Positions 1 to 9,352 of a stretch of DNA of 64,000 bases are shown one piece after another. Under the pieces are notes generated by a model that saw only the letters and a program-made list of their open reading frames with translations, had not been told where the DNA came from and searched no databases. The position numbers were made by a program, and so were the translations under genes. The stretch comes from Microbispora rosea subsp. aerata (lineage in GTDB: Bacteria > Actinomycetota > Actinomycetes > Streptosporangiales > Streptosporangiaceae), in assembly GCF_014647835.1 (NCBI RefSeq), contig NZ_BMPY01000034.1, positions 1 to 64,000 on the forward strand, in the 5' to 3' direction. Positions within the stretch are counted from its first letter, which is position 1; each line of letters begins with the position of its first letter.

Positions 1-109
1 TACTCACCCGTTCGCCGCTCGAGTACCCCGAAGGGCCTTTCCGCTCGACTTGCATGTGTTAAGCACGCCGCCAGCGTTCGTCCTGAGCCAGGATCAAACT
101 CTCCAAACA
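1..109 (-). rRNA. rrs: 16S ribosomal RNA, 5' end only
   Basis: Read on the minus strand, positions 102 down to 1 carry the universal 16S start AGAGTTTGATCCTGGCTCAG, then the ACGAACGCTGGCGGCGTGC stretch and the helix around GCAAGTCGAGCGG. The primer-8F site begins at 102, so the mature 5' end lies near 109. The gene runs off the left edge; only about 109 of roughly 1,500 bases are present. The sequence is typical of actinobacterial 16S. Confidence 0.97.
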
Positions 110-237
110 ATGCCTAGAGAAAATGATTCCCTGGCCGGCATCCCCCGGCTACCAGGAGACACCGTCAAAGGAATTCCGCCACCAACACAAACGTGCTGGC
201 AGACGGGGTAATGCATGATTCATGCACTGGCTTTTAG

Positions 238-257
238 CACACTGTTGAGTTCTCAAG
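238..257 (-). promoter_or_regulatory. rRNA leader antitermination (boxA-like) element
   Basis: On the minus strand this reads CTTGAGAACTCAACAGTGTG, the TTGAGAACTCAACAG motif found in leaders of actinobacterial rRNA operons. It lies about 130 bases upstream of the 16S 5' end, between the promoter near 350 and the gene. The antitermination or processing role is inferred from family knowledge. Confidence 0.7.
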
Positions 258-337
258 AAACGGACGCGACCACCATCACCCAGAACCCTCAACCGGGCTC
301 CACGCTCCGGGGCGTTTCGTTTCGCTTTCTGGTCTTA

Positions 338-366
338 ATCCTTCCCGACTTGCCGTTTCGTGTCAA
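338..366 (-). promoter_or_regulatory. probable rRNA operon promoter
   Basis: The minus strand has a perfect -35 TTGACA (366-361), a 17-base spacer and a weaker -10 AAGGAT (343-338). Transcription would start near 331, leaving about 220 bases of leader before 16S. The spacing and perfect -35 support a vegetative-sigma promoter. Further rrn promoters may lie upstream, but none is clear enough to call. Confidence 0.6.
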
Positions 367-1053
367 ATCCGCCCCATCGGGACTCAATTTGACCCGAAAC
401 CCGCCAGCCGACAGGAATTCGGCCACCCCGTTTCCGGGGCAACCCCTCTAACTTACCCGAACCCCCAGCCCGGCGCAAAACCGAACCCGGAAGACCCAGG
501 GAAGAACGAAGGGAGGCGCCGGCAACCGGCCCGCGCACACACAAGCCAACCACCAAAGTGATCGAAAAGGAGTGCGCCGAACCGCGCCGACACCACAAGA
601 TTACCAGGGTCCGGCACCGCCATGACCCAGTAAGCGAACAACGCCCTCACCGCGGGGCCTATTCCCGGGTCACCGCCGGAGGAGGCGGGCGCGACGCCCC
701 GGCAGGTTGCGCCTGTTCCCGCAGGTCATGGATGAGGACACCCTTCGTGTCCGAGATGCCGCGAAACGTACGCGCGAGTGCGTCAACCAGATCAGGCTCT
801 CAGGCATCTACTTAGCGCCGCAGGCGATCGCGCCGGCATGGCACGGACGATCGGGGAGGCATGGCGTGAGGGACGACCGCCGTCAGCAGGCGTCGTTCCC
901 GCGCTTCACGACGGCGTCAATCGATTGCCGACTCCCCACGCAACCGAACGTCAAGCCGCTCGCAATCGCCTCGCGTTACGAAGACGATGCGGAAGTCCCC
1001 GTACGGCGCCAACCCGGCCGCCCGGACTTTCGTCGCTGGAGGTGGCCTTCATC
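367..1053. other. intergenic, no supported gene
   Basis: This stretch separates the rRNA promoter from the first protein gene. Open frames exist on both strands but none has a ribosome-binding site, a recognisable domain or coherent codon bias. A short hairpin GGACAC-CCTTC-GTGTCC lies at 736-752; it has no T-tract, so it is not called a terminator. Confidence 0.6.
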
Positions 1054-1443
1054 ATGCGGTCGGAGTTCGACGACATCCGTGCCCACATCACCGCCGAGCC
1101 GCCGCGCCCGAGCGAGCTGCTCGAGCTCGCGCACGCGCTGCTCGACGACTTGGAGCAACTGCGAAGCCGCGAGTCGGCCGTTCGCGCGCGTTACCTGGCC
1201 CTGCTGACCGCCGCTCACACCACGGTGGCCGCGGACACCGCAGGGCACCCGGCGCCGCTCACCTTCCTGCGGCGCGAGCTGGCCGAGCAGGGACAGCTTC
1301 CCGACGGTGAGCAGCGTGTCGTGCCGGACGCCGCGGCCGCGCAGGTCATGCGCGCCCCTTTTGACGAGCCCGCGGCGCCCCGGCGGTCGCGCGCCGTACG
1401 CGGCTCCTTCTGCGGCGGGGTCAGCCGGAGCCTGCGCGGCTGA
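1054..1443 (+). CDS. hypothetical protein, 129 aa
   Basis: I do not recognise the family. The ATG at 1054 has a strong ribosome-binding site, GGAGGTG, nine bases upstream. A larger reading starting at 778 lacks such a site. Residues 1-65 are charged and helical (RSEFDDIRAHI, LLELAHALLDDLEQLRSRESAVRARYLALL), suggesting a coiled coil. The C-terminal half is Ala/Pro/Arg-rich and probably disordered. No signal peptide or membrane segment is visible. It converges on the lipoprotein gene ending at 1450, with six bases between the stops. Confidence 0.6.
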   Translation: MRSEFDDIRAHITAEPPRPSELLELAHALLDDLEQLRSRESAVRARYLALLTAAHTTVAADTAGHPAPLTFLRRELAEQGQLPDGEQRVVPDAAAAQVMRAPFDEPAAPRRSRAVRGSFCGGVSRSLRG

Positions 1444-1449
1444 CCCCGC

Positions 1450-3045
1450 TCACCCGCCGGGGATGAGCTCGTGCACGAAGACGACGTTGGGGTAGGCCGG
1501 GTTGTCGGTGTACCCCTGGACGTTGCCCAGGTAGGCCCGCTGGTAGTTGGACACCCACGGCACCGCCACCACGGCCAGCTCCTCGATGAGCTTCCGCTGG
1601 AGCTCGGCGTACGCCCTCTCCGCGGCGGACCGGTCGTTCGTCAGCAGTGACGGCAGCCGGTCGATTCGCGCGTCGATGTCCTTGTTATTCAGATACGTGA
1701 GGTTGAAGGACACCGGCTCGGCGCTGTGGAAAACGTTGAGGAACCACGAGTACGCGTCGGCGTAGTCGGGCCACCAGTACATGACGAGGATGTCCTGGCG
1801 CTTGGCCGGATCGGCCGACTTGCCCTTGTCCCACTGCTCGTTCCACTGCATCGCCTCCGCGTCGAGCTGGACGTTCAGCTCGGCGAGTGCTCTTTTCAGC
1901 TTGCGTACGAGCAGTGCCTCGTCGTCGTCCCCCTGCGCGTAGGTCAGCGTCAGGCGCAGGGGTTTGCCGCCCGGGCCGTACCCCGCCTCGTTCAGCAGCG
2001 CGGCGGCTCCGGCGAGGTCCTGCTTCTGGACCAGGCCGGGGGTGTAGCCGAGCAGTCCCTCGGGCACCAGGCCCGAGGCGGGGGCCGCCGCCCCCTTGAG
2101 GTCGCGGATCAGGCCGTCGTAGTCGATGGCCTTCTGCACCGCCTTGCGCAGCCGTACGTCGGTCAGCGGGCCGGAGGCGGTGTTGAACAGGACGAGCATG
2201 TTCTGGAACGAGGGCACCTGCAGGGTGCGCATGCCCGCGGTCGCGCTGGCCCTGCGGTACAGGTCCTGGTTCAGCCGCTGCACGAAGCTCGCCTCGCCGC
2301 GCAGCAGCAGCCGGTACGCCCGCTCGGGGCCGGGGACCACGCGATATTCGATGTTCCGGTAGTGCGGGCCGTCCCAGCCGCCCCAGTAGCGGTCGAAGGC
2401 GCGCAGCACCAGCTCCTTCTCGCGGCCCTTCTGCCAGCTCGCCACGGTGTACGGCCCGGTGCCCGCGTCCCGGCCGGCCTGGAACCACTTCTTGAGGTCG
2501 CCCTTGCCCGCCGCCTGCGTGTCGTAGATGTACGCGGCGTAGTCGGCGGAGGCGATCAGGTCGAGCGGGGCGGCGTACTTGAGCCGGAACTCCACGGTCA
2601 GCGGATCTATGACCGTGATCTGCTGCACCGGGTCCCAGATGTAGGCCGCGCCCGCGCCCAGTTGCTTGGTGCGCTCGATGGACGCCTTGACCGCGTAGGC
2701 GTCCATCCGTCGCCCGGTGTGGAAGAATACGTCGGAACGCAGGGTGAAGGTCCAGACCTTGCCGTCGGACGAGCTCTGCCAGCGCTCGGCCAGGCGTGGC
2801 GCCGCCCGCCGCGTCCTGGGGTTGTACATCGTCAGCGAGTCGTAGATGTTCTCCATCGCGACGATTTCGTTGGAGTAGGAGCTCGCCGGGTCCCAGTCGG
2901 TGATGATGTCGAGGTGGTGCAGGTAGACGAAGGTCGAGTCCTTCGTCGAGGGCAGGTTCGCGGCAGTGACCTCCGGGACCTCACCTCCGCCGCAGGCCGT
3001 GAGGGCCAGCACGGCCATGACTCCCAGCACGAGTAAACGGCGCAT
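1450..3045 (-). CDS. ABC transporter substrate-binding lipoprotein, family 5 (peptide/oligopeptide type)
   Basis: This 531-aa protein binds a substrate outside the membrane for a Dpp/Opp-type importer. The ATG at 3045 has AAAGGA upstream and is followed by a lipoprotein signal (MRRLLVLGVMAVLALTACGGG), with the acylated Cys at about residue 18. An earlier in-frame start would put 20 extra residues before the signal and is rejected. The mature part has the SBP_bac_5 layout (ITDWDPASSYSNEIVAMENIYDSL, later YDGLIRDLKG). No permease or ATPase genes adjoin it, so it is an orphan. It is clearly a paralogue of the binding protein at 14792-16426 and may deliver ligand to that transporter. Strand and separation argue for its own promoter in 3046-3218. 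Confidence 0.93.
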   Translation of the reverse strand: MRRLLVLGVMAVLALTACGGGEVPEVTAANLPSTKDSTFVYLHHLDIITDWDPASSYSNEIVAMENIYDSLTMYNPRTRRAAPRLAERWQSSSDGKVWTFTLRSDVFFHTGRRMDAYAVKASIERTKQLGAGAAYIWDPVQQITVIDPLTVEFRLKYAAPLDLIASADYAAYIYDTQAAGKGDLKKWFQAGRDAGTGPYTVASWQKGREKELVLRAFDRYWGGWDGPHYRNIEYRVVPGPERAYRLLLRGEASFVQRLNQDLYRRASATAGMRTLQVPSFQNMLVLFNTASGPLTDVRLRKAVQKAIDYDGLIRDLKGAAAPASGLVPEGLLGYTPGLVQKQDLAGAAALLNEAGYGPGGKPLRLTLTYAQGDDDEALLVRKLKRALAELNVQLDAEAMQWNEQWDKGKSADPAKRQDILVMYWWPDYADAYSWFLNVFHSAEPVSFNLTYLNNKDIDARIDRLPSLLTNDRSAAERAYAELQRKLIEELAVVAVPWVSNYQRAYLGNVQGYTDNPAYPNVVFVHELIPGG

Positions 3046-3218
3046 GCGTGCGGGTCCTTTCCTGTCCACCATGATCGACGCTACTGCAAGATCACGATTG
3101 GACACGATATTTTCGCTTACCGATCACTGGTCCCTCATTCGACCCATGCCACTGCTAGTCTCTTCCTCTGTCACAAAGAGGTTTTATGTGAGGCTTGTCC
3201 CTCACTGGGCGAGGTGCC

Positions 3219-5222
3219 ATGAGTCCGCGCAGGCGTGACCGGCCGATCAGGTTCCGGCTCATCGGCCTGCTGCTCATCCCCCTCTTCTCGCTGATCGTCC
3301 TGTGGGTGATCACCGCCGGCGTCACCATCGGCGACAGCCTGAGCCTGCGTACGTACAACACGCTGTGGTCCACGCTGCGGCGGCCCGCCGACTCCCTCAT
3401 CGTCGACCTGCAGGCCGAGCGCCTGGCCACGGCCCGATACCTCGGCTCGCGCCGGACGGCCGACCGCGACGCGATGGTGGTGCAGCGTCAGCGGACGGAC
3501 AAGACCAGGGAGAAGGTCCGCAAGCTCGCCCTGTCCAACGCCTCCCGCTCGGCCACCACCCCGGCCATGCGCACGCAGGTCGACGAGATGCTGTCCGGGC
3601 TCAGCCGGATCGACGAGATCAGGGCGGAGATCGACGAGGGGCTCTCCCCTCGGCTGCGCGCCATCGAGACCTACAACCTGGTCAGCGACTCGATCTACCA
3701 GATGCACTACAGCCTGGCCCTGATCGACGACATCCCGATCTACCAGCAGTCGCGTGTGGTGATCTCCCTCGGGTACGCCAAGGAGCTGCTGACCCGGGAG
3801 CAGGCGCTGGAGGCGGCGGCCGCCTCGTCCGGCCTCACCGACGAGGAGCGCAAGCTGTTCATCCAGCTTGTGGGCAACCGCCGGTTCCTCATCGACCAGG
3901 CGCTGCCCGAGCTGGACACCGGCCTGCGGCAGCTCCACGTCAACTTGATCACCACTCCGCTCTACCAGCGGCTGCGGCTGCAGGAAGAGCAGATCATCGA
4001 GGCGCCCAAGCTCTCGCCGCGGGCGCAGCGGGTGTGGCAGTCGACCTCCGACGACCTGGCCGAGATGTTCCAGAAGGCGCAGACGGAGGCGGCGGCCCTG
4101 CTCGCCCAGCGCGCCGCGCCGATCGCGGACGCGATCCTGCGGCGGGCCGTGCTGGCCGGCGGCTTCGGTCTGCTCGCGGTCGTCGCCTCGATCCTGATCT
4201 CGCTGCGGGTCGGCGGGCGCCTCGCCCGCGAGCTGGCCGACCTGCGGCAGGCCGCACTCGACCTGGCGAACAAGCGGCTGCCGGAGGTGCTGACCAAGCT
4301 CAAGCGGGGCGAGGACGTCGACGTGGCCACCGAGGCGCCGCCGCTGCAGACCACGGGCGGCACCGCCGAGATCCAGGACGTGGGGCGGGCGTTCTCCACC
4401 GTCCAGGAGACCGCGGTGGAGGCCGCCATCGGGCAGGCCCGCCTGCAGCGGGGCGTCAGCCAGGTCTTCCTCAACCTGGCGCGGCGCAGCCAGACGCTGC
4501 TGCACCGGCAGCGGAGCCAGCTCCACGGCATGCAGCGCCACACCACCGACCCGGACATGCTGGAGGAGCTGTTCCGGCTCGACCACCTGACGACCCGCAT
4601 GCGCCGTCACGCCGAAGGTCTGATCATCCTGTCCGGCAACGCCCCCGGCCGCGCTTGGCGCAAGCCGATCCCGATGTACGACGTCGTACGCGGGGCCGCC
4701 GCCGAGGTGGAGGACTACGCCCGGGTGAACGTGCTGCCGATGGAGGACCACGGGCTCGACGGCTCCGCGGTGGCCGACGTCATCCACCTGATCGCCGAGC
4801 TGATCGAGAACGCCACGATATTCTCGCCGCCGCACACGACCGTGTCTGTGCGCGGCGAGCTCGTCGGCATGGGCTTCGCCGTCGAGATCGAAGACCGCGG
4901 GCTCGGCATGTCCAAGGAGCGGCTCGCCGAGCTGAACGAGCGGCTCGCCCACCCGCCCGAGTTCGACATCGCGGACACCGACCGCATGGGGTTGTTCGTC
5001 GTCGCGCGCCTGGCCGCGCGGCGGGACATCCGCGTGACCCTGCGGCCCTCGCCTTATGGAGGAACTACCGCCATCGTGCTGATCCCATCCGCGCTCATGG
5101 TTGGCCCCAAGGACCCCGATCTCGCCCGTCTCGCCGCGGGAGAGGTCACCCCGGAAGACATCATCCACGCCTCGTCGAGGGCGCAGGAGAAGGAAAACAC
5201 CGGCGAGGAGGACCGAAAGTGA
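3219..5222 (+). CDS. cvnA: conservon-type sensor histidine kinase with nitrate/nitrite-sensing-like domain (CvnA family)
   Basis: A membrane sensor kinase of 667 aa. An N-terminal membrane segment (about residues 13-35) precedes a long helical extracytoplasmic region resembling the NIT domain (PADSLIVDLQAERLATARYL). A second membrane segment lies near 308-330 and is followed by a HAMP-like linker. The kinase core has LDHLTTRMRRHAE near 452 and the ATPase boxes ELIENATIFSPP near 527 and EDRGLGMS near 564. ATG 3219 is preceded by GAGGTG; an upstream TTG at 3195 is possible. In Streptomyces, CvnA acts with CvnB (roadblock), CvnC (DUF742) and CvnD (GTPase). Here only the DUF742 partner follows, overlapping the stop. 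Confidence 0.9.
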   Translation: MSPRRRDRPIRFRLIGLLLIPLFSLIVLWVITAGVTIGDSLSLRTYNTLWSTLRRPADSLIVDLQAERLATARYLGSRRTADRDAMVVQRQRTDKTREKVRKLALSNASRSATTPAMRTQVDEMLSGLSRIDEIRAEIDEGLSPRLRAIETYNLVSDSIYQMHYSLALIDDIPIYQQSRVVISLGYAKELLTREQALEAAAASSGLTDEERKLFIQLVGNRRFLIDQALPELDTGLRQLHVNLITTPLYQRLRLQEEQIIEAPKLSPRAQRVWQSTSDDLAEMFQKAQTEAAALLAQRAAPIADAILRRAVLAGGFGLLAVVASILISLRVGGRLARELADLRQAALDLANKRLPEVLTKLKRGEDVDVATEAPPLQTTGGTAEIQDVGRAFSTVQETAVEAAIGQARLQRGVSQVFLNLARRSQTLLHRQRSQLHGMQRHTTDPDMLEELFRLDHLTTRMRRHAEGLIILSGNAPGRAWRKPIPMYDVVRGAAAEVEDYARVNVLPMEDHGLDGSAVADVIHLIAELIENATIFSPPHTTVSVRGELVGMGFAVEIEDRGLGMSKERLAELNERLAHPPEFDIADTDRMGLFVVARLAARRDIRVTLRPSPYGGTTAIVLIPSALMVGPKDPDLARLAAGEVTPEDIIHASSRAQEKENTGEEDRK

Positions 5223-5593
5223 CGGATCGCATGCAGGACCAGCAGTGGCTGGACGAGGAGGCCGGCCCGGTCGTGCCGGCCTACGCCCTGACCCGCGGTC
5301 GCGTGCGGCCCTCCAGCAAGGACATCGACCTCGTCGCCATCGTCACCGCGACCGGCGGGCCGACGCCGGTGAGCCTCGGCCCCGAGCAGTGGATGATCCT
5401 CAGCCTGTGCGCCCGTCCGGCGTCCCTGGCGGACATCGCCGCGGCGATCGACCTCCCGCTCGGCGTCGTACGCGTGCTGGTGGGCGACCTCCACGAGCAG
5501 GGGCTCGTGCAGGTGCGCCCGCCCGCCAACGTCGCGCGCTTCCCCACCGAGAAGATCCTCGGCGAGGTGATCAACGGCCTGCGCGCGCTGTGA
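5219..5593 (+). CDS. cvnC: DUF742 family protein (CvnC-like), 124 aa
   Basis: The GTG at 5219 overlaps the kinase stop, implying translational coupling. The sequence matches the DUF742 pattern: PAYALTRGRVRP near the N-terminus, then LSLCARPASLADIAAAIDLPLGVVRVLVGDLHEQGLVQV, a winged-helix-like region, ending in EKILGEVINGLRAL. In complete conservons CvnC works with the kinase, a roadblock protein and a Ras-like GTPase. Neither of these is encoded here: the next gene, on the other strand, ends ten bases downstream. DNA binding is an inference from the helix-turn-helix-like core. Confidence 0.9.
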   Translation: MTDRMQDQQWLDEEAGPVVPAYALTRGRVRPSSKDIDLVAIVTATGGPTPVSLGPEQWMILSLCARPASLADIAAAIDLPLGVVRVLVGDLHEQGLVQVRPPANVARFPTEKILGEVINGLRAL

Positions 5594-5602
5594 CCCGGTC
5601 CG

Positions 5603-7312
5603 TCACAGCGCGTGCGGGTAGTGCCGTGCGGCGTGCTCGCGGGTGATGTATCCCTCCCGCAGGTCCGCGCGCACGGCCTCGGGGTCGCGCTCCTCCGGCG
5701 GGCCGTACCCGCCGCCCGAGCCGGTGCGCAGGTGCACGACCGAGCCCTTGGGCAGGAAGATGCGCGTCTTGAGGGAGAAGTCCTCGGTGCGCCCGTCGGG
5801 ATATTCGACGGTGAGCCGGTTGGGCCGCCCCGGCAGGCCGCCCTTCAGCCCCCAGGGCTCCAGCGCCGTCCTGGCCAGCCCGGACGTGAGGTACTGGTCT
5901 TCCAGGATGCGGAAGGACAGGTCGAGGCCCAGGCCGCCGCGGTGACGGCCGGGCCCGCCGGAGTCCTCGGCCAGGGCGAGCCGCTCGATGCGCCAGGGGT
6001 TGCGCGCCTCCCACACCTCCGCGGGGGTGAAACGGGTGGCCGACTCGGAGATGTACATGAGCGCGCTGGCGCCGTCGCCCAGCGGCGAGGCGCCCTGGCC
6101 CACCGGGTGGGGCGCGCCGTCCGCCCAGGGCTCGCCGGTCGCCTCGCGGTTGCCCCACCACACCAGCGCGTTGATGTCCCCGCCGCTGGCGGCCGGCGCC
6201 GATCCCGGCACGGCCTCGGCCAGCGCCCTGATGATCAGCTCGATGGCGTGGTCGGAGGGGATGCCGTACATGAAGCACGGCGCGGGCTTCACCGGGTGAA
6301 ACAGCGAGCCGAGCCGGGTGACCAGCTCAAGCGGGCGGAAGTGGCCCTCGTTGGGCTGCTCGCCCGCGCCGGCGAGGAAGGCCACCGCGATCCTGACGGC
6401 CGCCACGGTGGACGGCAGCGGGCAGTTGACCGGCCCGCCGACCTGGTCGGGGCAGTCGGTCAGGTCGACGGTCACCGACGAGCCGTCCACGACGACCCGT
6501 ACGCCGAACGGGATCGGCGTGCCGTTCACGCCGTCGGAGTCGATGACGCTGGACGCCTGGTAGACGCCGTCCGGCAGGCGCTCGAACCAGCCGCGCACCA
6601 GCGCCTCGCCGTGGGCGTACATGCGGGCGACGCAGCGGCGGAAGGTGTCCAGGCCGTGCCGCCGCACCAGCGCGCCGAGCGCCTCCGCCCCGGTCCGCGC
6701 CCCGGCCACCATCGCGTTGATGTCCCCGATGACCATCTCCGGCATCCGGCTGTTGGCCAGGATCATCCGGTAGACGTCGCTGACCAGCCGCCCGGCGTCG
6801 TACAGCTTGACCCCGGGGAAGATCGTGCCCTCCTGGTAGACGTCGACGGTGTCGGTGCAGTACGGGTCCTTGCCGCCGATGTCGAGCCAGTGGGCCTTGA
6901 TCGCCGAGTAGGCGACGAGCTCGTCCTCGTGGAAGATCGGCACCACCATCGCCGCGTCCTGGGGGTGGGAGCCGGTGCCGTACGGGTCGTTGTAGAGGAT
7001 CACGTCGCCGGGGCTGAGCGCGGCGGGGCCGCCGACGCCCTCGACGGCCTCCCGCACGCAGAAGCCGAGCGTGCCCATGAACGCCGGCAGCGTCGGGGCC
7101 TGCGCCAGCATGCACATGTCGGCGTCGTAGAAGGCGACGGCGAAGTCCAGCGCCTCGTAGATGATCGGCGAGAACGCCGTGCGGATCAGCGACTGCTTCA
7201 TCTGGTCGGCCGCCGCGTTGAGGCCCTGCCGGATGATCTCCGTGGTGACCGGGTCTGCGCCGTCGCCCAGCCCCGGGTGGACCTCCGCGTAGCGGGTGCG
7301 GACGATGGTCAT
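5603..7312 (-). CDS. hyuB: hydantoinase B / oxoprolinase B family protein
   Basis: A 569-aa HyuB-type subunit of an ATP-dependent amidohydrolase (N-methylhydantoinase, 5-oxoprolinase or acetone carboxylase class). Such enzymes open cyclic amides using the kinase-like HyuA partner. Recognisable stretches are DPVTTEIIRQGLNAAADQMKQSL, LSPGDVILYNDPYGTGSHPQD, INAMVAGARTG and GSGGGYGPPEERDPEAV near the C-terminus. ATG 7312 overlaps the hyuA stop (ATGA), so the two are coupled. It is the last gene of the long minus-strand series. The substrate cannot be read from sequence; context suggests a hydantoin or oxoproline-like compound. Confidence 0.93.
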   Translation of the reverse strand: MTIVRTRYAEVHPGLGDGADPVTTEIIRQGLNAAADQMKQSLIRTAFSPIIYEALDFAVAFYDADMCMLAQAPTLPAFMGTLGFCVREAVEGVGGPAALSPGDVILYNDPYGTGSHPQDAAMVVPIFHEDELVAYSAIKAHWLDIGGKDPYCTDTVDVYQEGTIFPGVKLYDAGRLVSDVYRMILANSRMPEMVIGDINAMVAGARTGAEALGALVRRHGLDTFRRCVARMYAHGEALVRGWFERLPDGVYQASSVIDSDGVNGTPIPFGVRVVVDGSSVTVDLTDCPDQVGGPVNCPLPSTVAAVRIAVAFLAGAGEQPNEGHFRPLELVTRLGSLFHPVKPAPCFMYGIPSDHAIELIIRALAEAVPGSAPAASGGDINALVWWGNREATGEPWADGAPHPVGQGASPLGDGASALMYISESATRFTPAEVWEARNPWRIERLALAEDSGGPGRHRGGLGLDLSFRILEDQYLTSGLARTALEPWGLKGGLPGRPNRLTVEYPDGRTEDFSLKTRIFLPKGSVVHLRTGSGGGYGPPEERDPEAVRADLREGYITREHAARHYPHAL

Positions 7313-9309
7313 GGCCGGTCCTTCCGTGTGATCATGAGGCAGCCGCTCGCGTGCGCCTCCGCCGCGAATCCGGCGTCCACATAGGTGGTCGCGGTGGGCT
7401 CCACCACCAGCAGCGGGCCCTCGGCCACGCCGGTCAGGTCTTCCCGCCATACGACCGGGGCCTCGGTCCAGCCGCCCCGGCGGAACGACCACAGCCGGGT
7501 CGTCCCCGCCCCTCCCTCGCCCGACGGCGGGGCGGGCACCATCGGCCGGTCCGTGTCGAGGACGACCCTGCCGGTCGCCCGTACGGTGACGATCTCCAGC
7601 GGGTCGGGCAGCGTGTGGCCGAAGGCGCGGTGGTAGGCCTCGGAGAACCGGGCGGACACGGCCGCCACGTCGTCCTCGCCCAGCCGCACCGGGATCGTCA
7701 GCGTGTGCTCCTGCCCCCGGTGGCGCAGGTCGAGGTCCACCTCGCGTACGGCCCCGGGCTGCGCGAGCCGTTCGAACAGCTCCCGCGCCACCCGCTCGAC
7801 CAGCGGCAGCGCCTCGTCGTCCAGGGGGCGCACCATCGTGCGCGCGGCCGACCGCACGATGTCGGCCTGCACCAGGCCGACGGCGGAGAAGTTGCCGGCG
7901 TTCGGCGGCACGACCACCGTGTCCACGTCGAGCTCGTCGGCGAGCAGGCAGCCGAACACCGGCCCCGCGCCGCCGAAGGCGACGACGGCCGCGCCGCGCG
8001 GGTCCACACCCCGCTCGACCGTCACGCCGCGCACGGCCTGGGCCATGTGCGCGGCGGCGATCTTGATCACGCCCACCGCGACCGCGTCCACGCCGTCGAT
8101 GCCGGTCGGGCCGGCCAGCGGGGCCAGCGCGCGGGCCGCCGCCTCGGCGGACAGCTCGATGCCGCCGGAGATGTGCCCGCGGGGGATCATGCCGAGGTGC
8201 AGGGCCGCGTCGGTCACCGTGGGCTCGGCGCCGCCGCGCTGGTAGCAGGCGGGCCCGGGGTCGGCGCCCGCGCTGCGCGGTCCGACCCGCAGCAGGCCGC
8301 CCGCGTCGGCGTACGCCACCGAGCCGCCGCCCGCGCCCACCGACCGCACGTCCACCCAGGGGCTCTGCAGCGGCAGGCCGACGACCTCGCCCTGGTACAG
8401 CAGCGGGAGCCGCCCGTCCTCGATGAGCGCGGTGTCGAAGCTGGTGCCGCCCACGTCGGCGGCGACGGCCGTGCCGAGGCGGAGGGAGGCGGCCAGGCGG
8501 GCGGTGGCGGCGGCCCCGGCCACCGGGCCGGACAGGATCGTCTCGAACGGCCGGGCCGCGGCCTCCGCCAGCGTCAGCGCGCCGCCCCCGGACCTGGTCA
8601 CGAGCAGCTCGCCCGCGAAGCCCCGCTCCCGCAGCTCGCGGTCGAGGTTGTGCAGGTAGGGGCCCATGCGGTGGCGGACGAAGGCGTCCACGACCGTCGT
8701 GCAGGTGCGCTCGTACTCCCGGTATTCCCCGGAGACCTCGTGCGACAGCGAGATCGGCCCGCCGAACCCGGCGGCGGTGAGCAGCTCCGCGGCCCTCTTC
8801 TCGTGCTCGGGGTTGGCGTAGGAGTTCACCAGCACGATCGCCACGGCGTCCACGCCCTCGGCCGCGAACACCTCCGCGGCCCGCCGCACGTCATCCGGCT
8901 CCAGGTCGCGTACGACCGAGCCGTCGGCGGCCACCCGCTCGGCCACCTCCAGGCGCAGGCGGCGGGGCACGAGCGGCGGCGGCGGGGTCCAGAACAGGTC
9001 GTAGGGGTCGTCGCGGTCGCCCCTGCGGATCTCCAGCACGTCGCGGAACCCGGCCGTGGTGATCAGGCCCACGGTCGCGCCGCGCCGTTCGAGCAGCGCG
9101 TTCAGGCCCACGGTGGTGCCGTGCACGAAGTGGCGGCAGCGGGCGAGCAGGTCACGCGGCACGGCCGCGTCGACCGCGGCGAGGACCCCGCGTTCCGGCG
9201 CGGACGGCGTGGTGGGCTGCTTGGCGACCCTGATCTCGCCGGTCGCGGCGTCGTGCAGGACGAGGTCGGTGAAGGTGCCGCCGACGTCCACTCCGATGAC
9301 CGTTGTCAT
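7309..9309 (-). CDS. hyuA: hydantoinase A / oxoprolinase A family protein
   Basis: A 666-aa ATP-binding partner of HyuB, of the ASKHA (actin-like kinase) fold. The first phosphate loop is GVDVGGTFTDLVLHD at residues 6-20 and the second is DVGGTSFDTALIEDG. Also typical are HGTTVGLNALLERRGATVGLITT and the YREYERTCTTVVDAFV region. ATG 9309 is chosen; an in-frame TTG nine bases upstream is possible, and neither has a good ribosome-binding site. It lies 44 bases downstream of the PucR regulator gene and overlaps hyuB by four bases. Confidence 0.93.
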   Translation of the reverse strand: MTTVIGVDVGGTFTDLVLHDAATGEIRVAKQPTTPSAPERGVLAAVDAAVPRDLLARCRHFVHGTTVGLNALLERRGATVGLITTAGFRDVLEIRRGDRDDPYDLFWTPPPPLVPRRLRLEVAERVAADGSVVRDLEPDDVRRAAEVFAAEGVDAVAIVLVNSYANPEHEKRAAELLTAAGFGGPISLSHEVSGEYREYERTCTTVVDAFVRHRMGPYLHNLDRELRERGFAGELLVTRSGGGALTLAEAAARPFETILSGPVAGAAATARLAASLRLGTAVAADVGGTSFDTALIEDGRLPLLYQGEVVGLPLQSPWVDVRSVGAGGGSVAYADAGGLLRVGPRSAGADPGPACYQRGGAEPTVTDAALHLGMIPRGHISGGIELSAEAAARALAPLAGPTGIDGVDAVAVGVIKIAAAHMAQAVRGVTVERGVDPRGAAVVAFGGAGPVFGCLLADELDVDTVVVPPNAGNFSAVGLVQADIVRSAARTMVRPLDDEALPLVERVARELFERLAQPGAVREVDLDLRHRGQEHTLTIPVRLGEDDVAAVSARFSEAYHRAFGHTLPDPLEIVTVRATGRVVLDTDRPMVPAPPSGEGGAGTTRLWSFRRGGWTEAPVVWREDLTGVAEGPLLVVEPTATTYVDAGFAAEAHASGCLMITRKDRP

Positions 9310-9352
9310 GCCTGGCAACGTAGAGGCGGCCGCACGCCGCGTCGATGTGTCC

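Noticed and set aside
736-752. Hairpin GGACAC-CCTTC-GTGTCC as a terminator
   Set aside because: The stem is short, no T-tract follows on either strand and no gene ends next to it.
707-1207. Overlapping long frames on both strands upstream of the 129-aa gene
   Set aside because: They arise from high-GC frame shadowing. None has a ribosome-binding site or coherent domain, and the frame from 1054 has a strong GGAGGTG.
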